Assembly: GCF_014696355.1 (NCBI RefSeq)
Contig: NZ_JACJQA010000046.1
Span: 1-64,000, forward strand
Source of the DNA: Pseudanabaena sp. FACHB-1998
Lineage (GTDB): Bacteria; Cyanobacteriota; Cyanobacteriia; Pseudanabaenales; Pseudanabaenaceae
DNA length: 64,000 bases
Direction: 5' to 3'
The notes under the pieces were generated by a model, which saw only the letters and a program-made list of their open reading frames with translations, did not search any database and had not been told where the DNA came from. The translations under genes and the position numbers were made by a program. Below, piece after piece: positions 62,214-64,000 of the stretch (position 1 is the first letter of the stretch; each line of letters starts with the position of its first letter).

Positions 62214-62756
62214 TTACGTTGGGATGCTATGAAAGAGTCTTAAATCTCCTTCTGCTGCGATTTTTTCAAACCCGCTATCCAAAGCTATAAATATATTCCA
62301 ATAATCTTGGCGGCACATTTTTGCAACTTTAGTAATCACCTTGTTTTCAAGTTCAGTATTACGTTTTCCTTTCCACAGATTATCAGCGAGTGCTACTACT
62401 AATTCCTCAAAATCACATTCTATATGCTGCCATTGTCCATGAGAACGACAACAACGAGCAATTTTAGGATCAACACCATGTGACAACAACAGCACTTCAC
62501 CTACAACTTCATGTTCATTACCTTTTTTAATTAGTTCTGAAGGATGCAAAATTTTCCCAACATCATGAAAGTCGACACCTAATCGAATCCAATCTGAGTC
62601 AAATGAAATATTAAGTTGTTGAAATTGTAAAATCAGCAACTCTGCGGCTTCACCAACTAATTTGACATGCTGCATTAGGTGCGGCGATGCTCCTAGATTT
62701 TTGAGGAATTTATAGGAATCTTGAACAGATTGAAAAGTTATAGACTGCTGTTCCAT
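62214..62756 (-). CDS. HD domain phosphohydrolase
   Basis: A 180-residue HD-superfamily protein. Metal ligands: H (QHVKLVGEAAELL), HD in DFHDVGKI, H in NEHEVVGEVLL and RSHGQWQH, and D in ALADNLWKGKR. Substrates of this small type are often nucleotides or phosphorylated metabolites; none can be named. It lies by itself, 50 bases from the DUF5615 toxin gene on the same strand. Confidence 0.85.
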   Translation of the reverse strand: MEQQSITFQSVQDSYKFLKNLGASPHLMQHVKLVGEAAELLILQFQQLNISFDSDWIRLGVDFHDVGKILHPSELIKKGNEHEVVGEVLLLSHGVDPKIARCCRSHGQWQHIECDFEELVVALADNLWKGKRNTELENKVITKVAKMCRQDYWNIFIALDSGFEKIAAEGDLRLFHSIPT

Positions 62757-62805
62757 TAATAACTAAACTGATTTATTTCAGGTTGGATTCGCGTATTCAT
62801 TAATT

Positions 62806-63153
62806 TTAGCTTCTACGAATCCGAATTTTTTGTTTTGACGCAATCACAACGGCTCCAGTTTCTAAATCTTGACTCCAACTAGACAATACATCTTGCAATA
62901 GAGATATTCTTTCTGAACGAGGTAAATTCTCCAATCTTAAAACTCCACAATGCTGCCTTGCTTGTAGCCAAATCATTTGCTCAAAATCAGAATCCGTCGT
63001 AATGATAATGCGTCTTTCTCTTACCGCCCAATTCAAAATCTCACTATCACTCATTTTGTGATCAACATCACGCACACAAGCAACATCATGACCAGAATCT
63101 AGCAATAAACTCAATAAAGCTCCACTTGCATTCATATCAAGTAAAAATCTCAT
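62806..63153 (-). CDS. DUF5615 PIN-like toxin, pair 2
   Basis: A 115-residue PIN-like protein: D6 (MRFLLDMNAS), acidic residues in VRDVDHKMSDSEILNWA, TTDSDF in the middle. It follows the DUF433 gene by 2 bases. It belongs to a different branch from the DUF5615 protein at 1492 (little identity outside the motifs). Confidence 0.85.
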   Translation of the reverse strand: MRFLLDMNASGALLSLLLDSGHDVACVRDVDHKMSDSEILNWAVRERRIIITTDSDFEQMIWLQARQHCGVLRLENLPRSERISLLQDVLSSWSQDLETGAVVIASKQKIRIRRS

Positions 63154-63155
63154 GA

Positions 63156-63407
63156 TTACGATGCAACCGCTCTTTCAAAAATCTCCTCATTAGCTACTAA
63201 GCGATAAGCATAGAGCAACGCTGCATAAATATCAGCAATTTCTAAATCTGGATAATCATCTAAAATTTCCTGCATTGCTGCTCCCTTAGACAAAAGCTCT
63301 AAAATCATCGCCACCGAAATTCTCATGCCGCGAATTATTGGCTTACCACCTAAAATATTATGGTCAAAAGTAATTCTTGATAACAAGGATTCATTAGTAA
63401 TTGACAT
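63156..63407 (-). CDS. DUF433 antitoxin (VapB-like), pair 2
   Basis: An 83-residue DUF433 protein with the standard ITFDHNILGGKPIIRGMRISVAMILELL start, then GAAMQEILDDYPDLEIADIYAALLYA. It is the upstream gene of the pair and the likely DNA-binding antitoxin. Confidence 0.9.
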   Translation of the reverse strand: MSITNESLLSRITFDHNILGGKPIIRGMRISVAMILELLSKGAAMQEILDDYPDLEIADIYAALLYAYRLVANEEIFERAVAS

Positions 63408-63443
63408 AAATCTATCCTGTCTTGTCTCTTGCTGTTTTAGATA

Positions 63444-64000
63444 TTATTTAGCTTTTGTAATTGCGCCTAGGCGATCTCCAAAAGGAAAAAATCTAATCGT
63501 TGCTTTCCCGATGACATTTTCTTTTGGCAAAAATCCCCAAATGTGCGAATCATTGCTGTGATTGCGATTGTCACCCATCATCCAGTAATAACCATTGGGA
63601 ACCACCACTTCCCGCATTGCATATTTGGGAGCTTCGGCGATATAGGACTCATTGAGGGGGTGATCGTTGCGATAGACCTTGCCATTTTTAACCGCAATGC
63701 GATCGCCTTCCAATCCAATCAAGCGCTTGATATAAGCCTTGCTGTTATCTTCGATCGCGGGGGATTTGGGAGGATAAAAAATTAAAATATCGCCGCGTTG
63801 GGGGGCTTGCCATTTTTGCGATATCTTATCAACCAAGATGCGATCGCCTACTTGCAAAGTAGGCTCCATTGAGCCAGAGGGAATGAAGCGTGGCTCCACA
63901 ATAAAAGCACGTAGAAAAATAGCGATCGCAAGGGCAACAGCAAAAATCCGAATCGTTTCTCCATGCTGTTGCCACCACGGTTTGACAGTTACTTGCGAAT
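63444..64000 (-). CDS. lepB: signal peptidase I (runs off right edge)
   Basis: The frame is open from the right edge. It reads WWQQHGETIRIFAVALAIAI, a membrane anchor, then FIVEPRFIPSGSMEPTLQVGDRILVDK with the catalytic Ser in SGSM. The catalytic Lys is in YIKRLIGLEGDRI. The box MMGDNRNHSNDSHIWGFLPKENVIGKA is the family's C-terminal signature. It cleaves signal peptides at the outer face of plasma or thylakoid membrane. At least 185 residues are visible; about 10-15 more N-terminal residues are expected beyond 64000. Confidence 0.95.
   Translation of the reverse strand, partial: SQVTVKPWWQQHGETIRIFAVALAIAIFLRAFIVEPRFIPSGSMEPTLQVGDRILVDKISQKWQAPQRGDILIFYPPKSPAIEDNSKAYIKRLIGLEGDRIAVKNGKVYRNDHPLNESYIAEAPKYAMREVVVPNGYYWMMGDNRNHSNDSHIWGFLPKENVIGKATIRFFPFGDRLGAITKAK

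Overview
The window is chromosomal DNA of a cyanobacterium. Evidence: the HIP1 octamer GCGATCGC is everywhere; there is a phosphoribulokinase with the redox cysteine pair, a biliverdin-type phytochrome with its response regulator, a PatA-type regulator, SepF, and several families seen mainly in cyanobacteria (DUF4079, DUF2605, DUF2973, DUF3177, Uma2). The compact genes, moderate GC and the many intergenic palindromes with a GCGGCGC-GAA-GCGCCGC centre suggest a Pseudanabaena-like filament; that genus call is inference.

Layout. 1-2.7 kb: an accessory patch with the first codons of an IS-type transposase at the left edge, a MazF-like toxin lacking a clear start, two near-identical RelE/ParE cassettes, a DUF433/DUF5615 pair, and four arrays of a ~55-bp HIP1-containing repeat between them. 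2.7-14.2 kb: rnc, an HNH protein, a long inverted repeat, a broken antitoxin, pncB, a DUF4079 membrane protein, a DMT transporter, a SEC-C protein, type III glutamine synthetase, Uma2, and a translationally coupled desaturase and MetX-like hydrolase. 14.6-20.3 kb: light and two-component signalling (bacteriophytochrome, Rcp-like regulator, hybrid kinase). 21-31 kb: sepF, proC, purM, a 31-aa membrane peptide, a SUOX-like oxidoreductase, a DUF721 protein, an AAA ATPase, prk and thiC with a TPP riboswitch. 31.5-41.5 kb: an exported protein with a C-terminal sorting-like tail, Uma2, a fused peptide-type ABC ATPase, gamma-carbonic anhydrase-like protein, lpxD, an AT-rich methyltransferase gene, pheT and a Vat-like acetyltransferase. 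41.5-50.7 kb: a STAS protein and an RsbU-RsbW fusion (a partner-switch module), sbcD, a hydrolase, tRNA-Leu(GAG), a 58-aa Cys-rich protein, mazG, DUF2605/DUF2973/DUF1636 genes and a fasciclin protein. 51-64 kb: a PatA-type regulator, a NucS-like nuclease, an FHA-flavoprotein fusion beside an FHA-zinc-ribbon protein, DUF3177, NAD kinase, a coiled-coil protein overlapping ruvA, Uma2, an HD protein, a second DUF433/DUF5615 pair, and lepB running off the right edge.

The most unusual feature is a dense set of about 40 intergenic palindromes. Many share a GCGGCGC-GAA-GCGCCGC core, but each has its own perfectly complementary arms. Several sit inside small elements of about 95-125 bp with matched terminal inverted repeats, in at least three end-types. 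Many abut or overlap gene stop codons and even encode the last residues of proteins, so they look like mobile or hairpin-copied elements that also serve as terminators. No other complete transposon, prophage or CRISPR array was seen.
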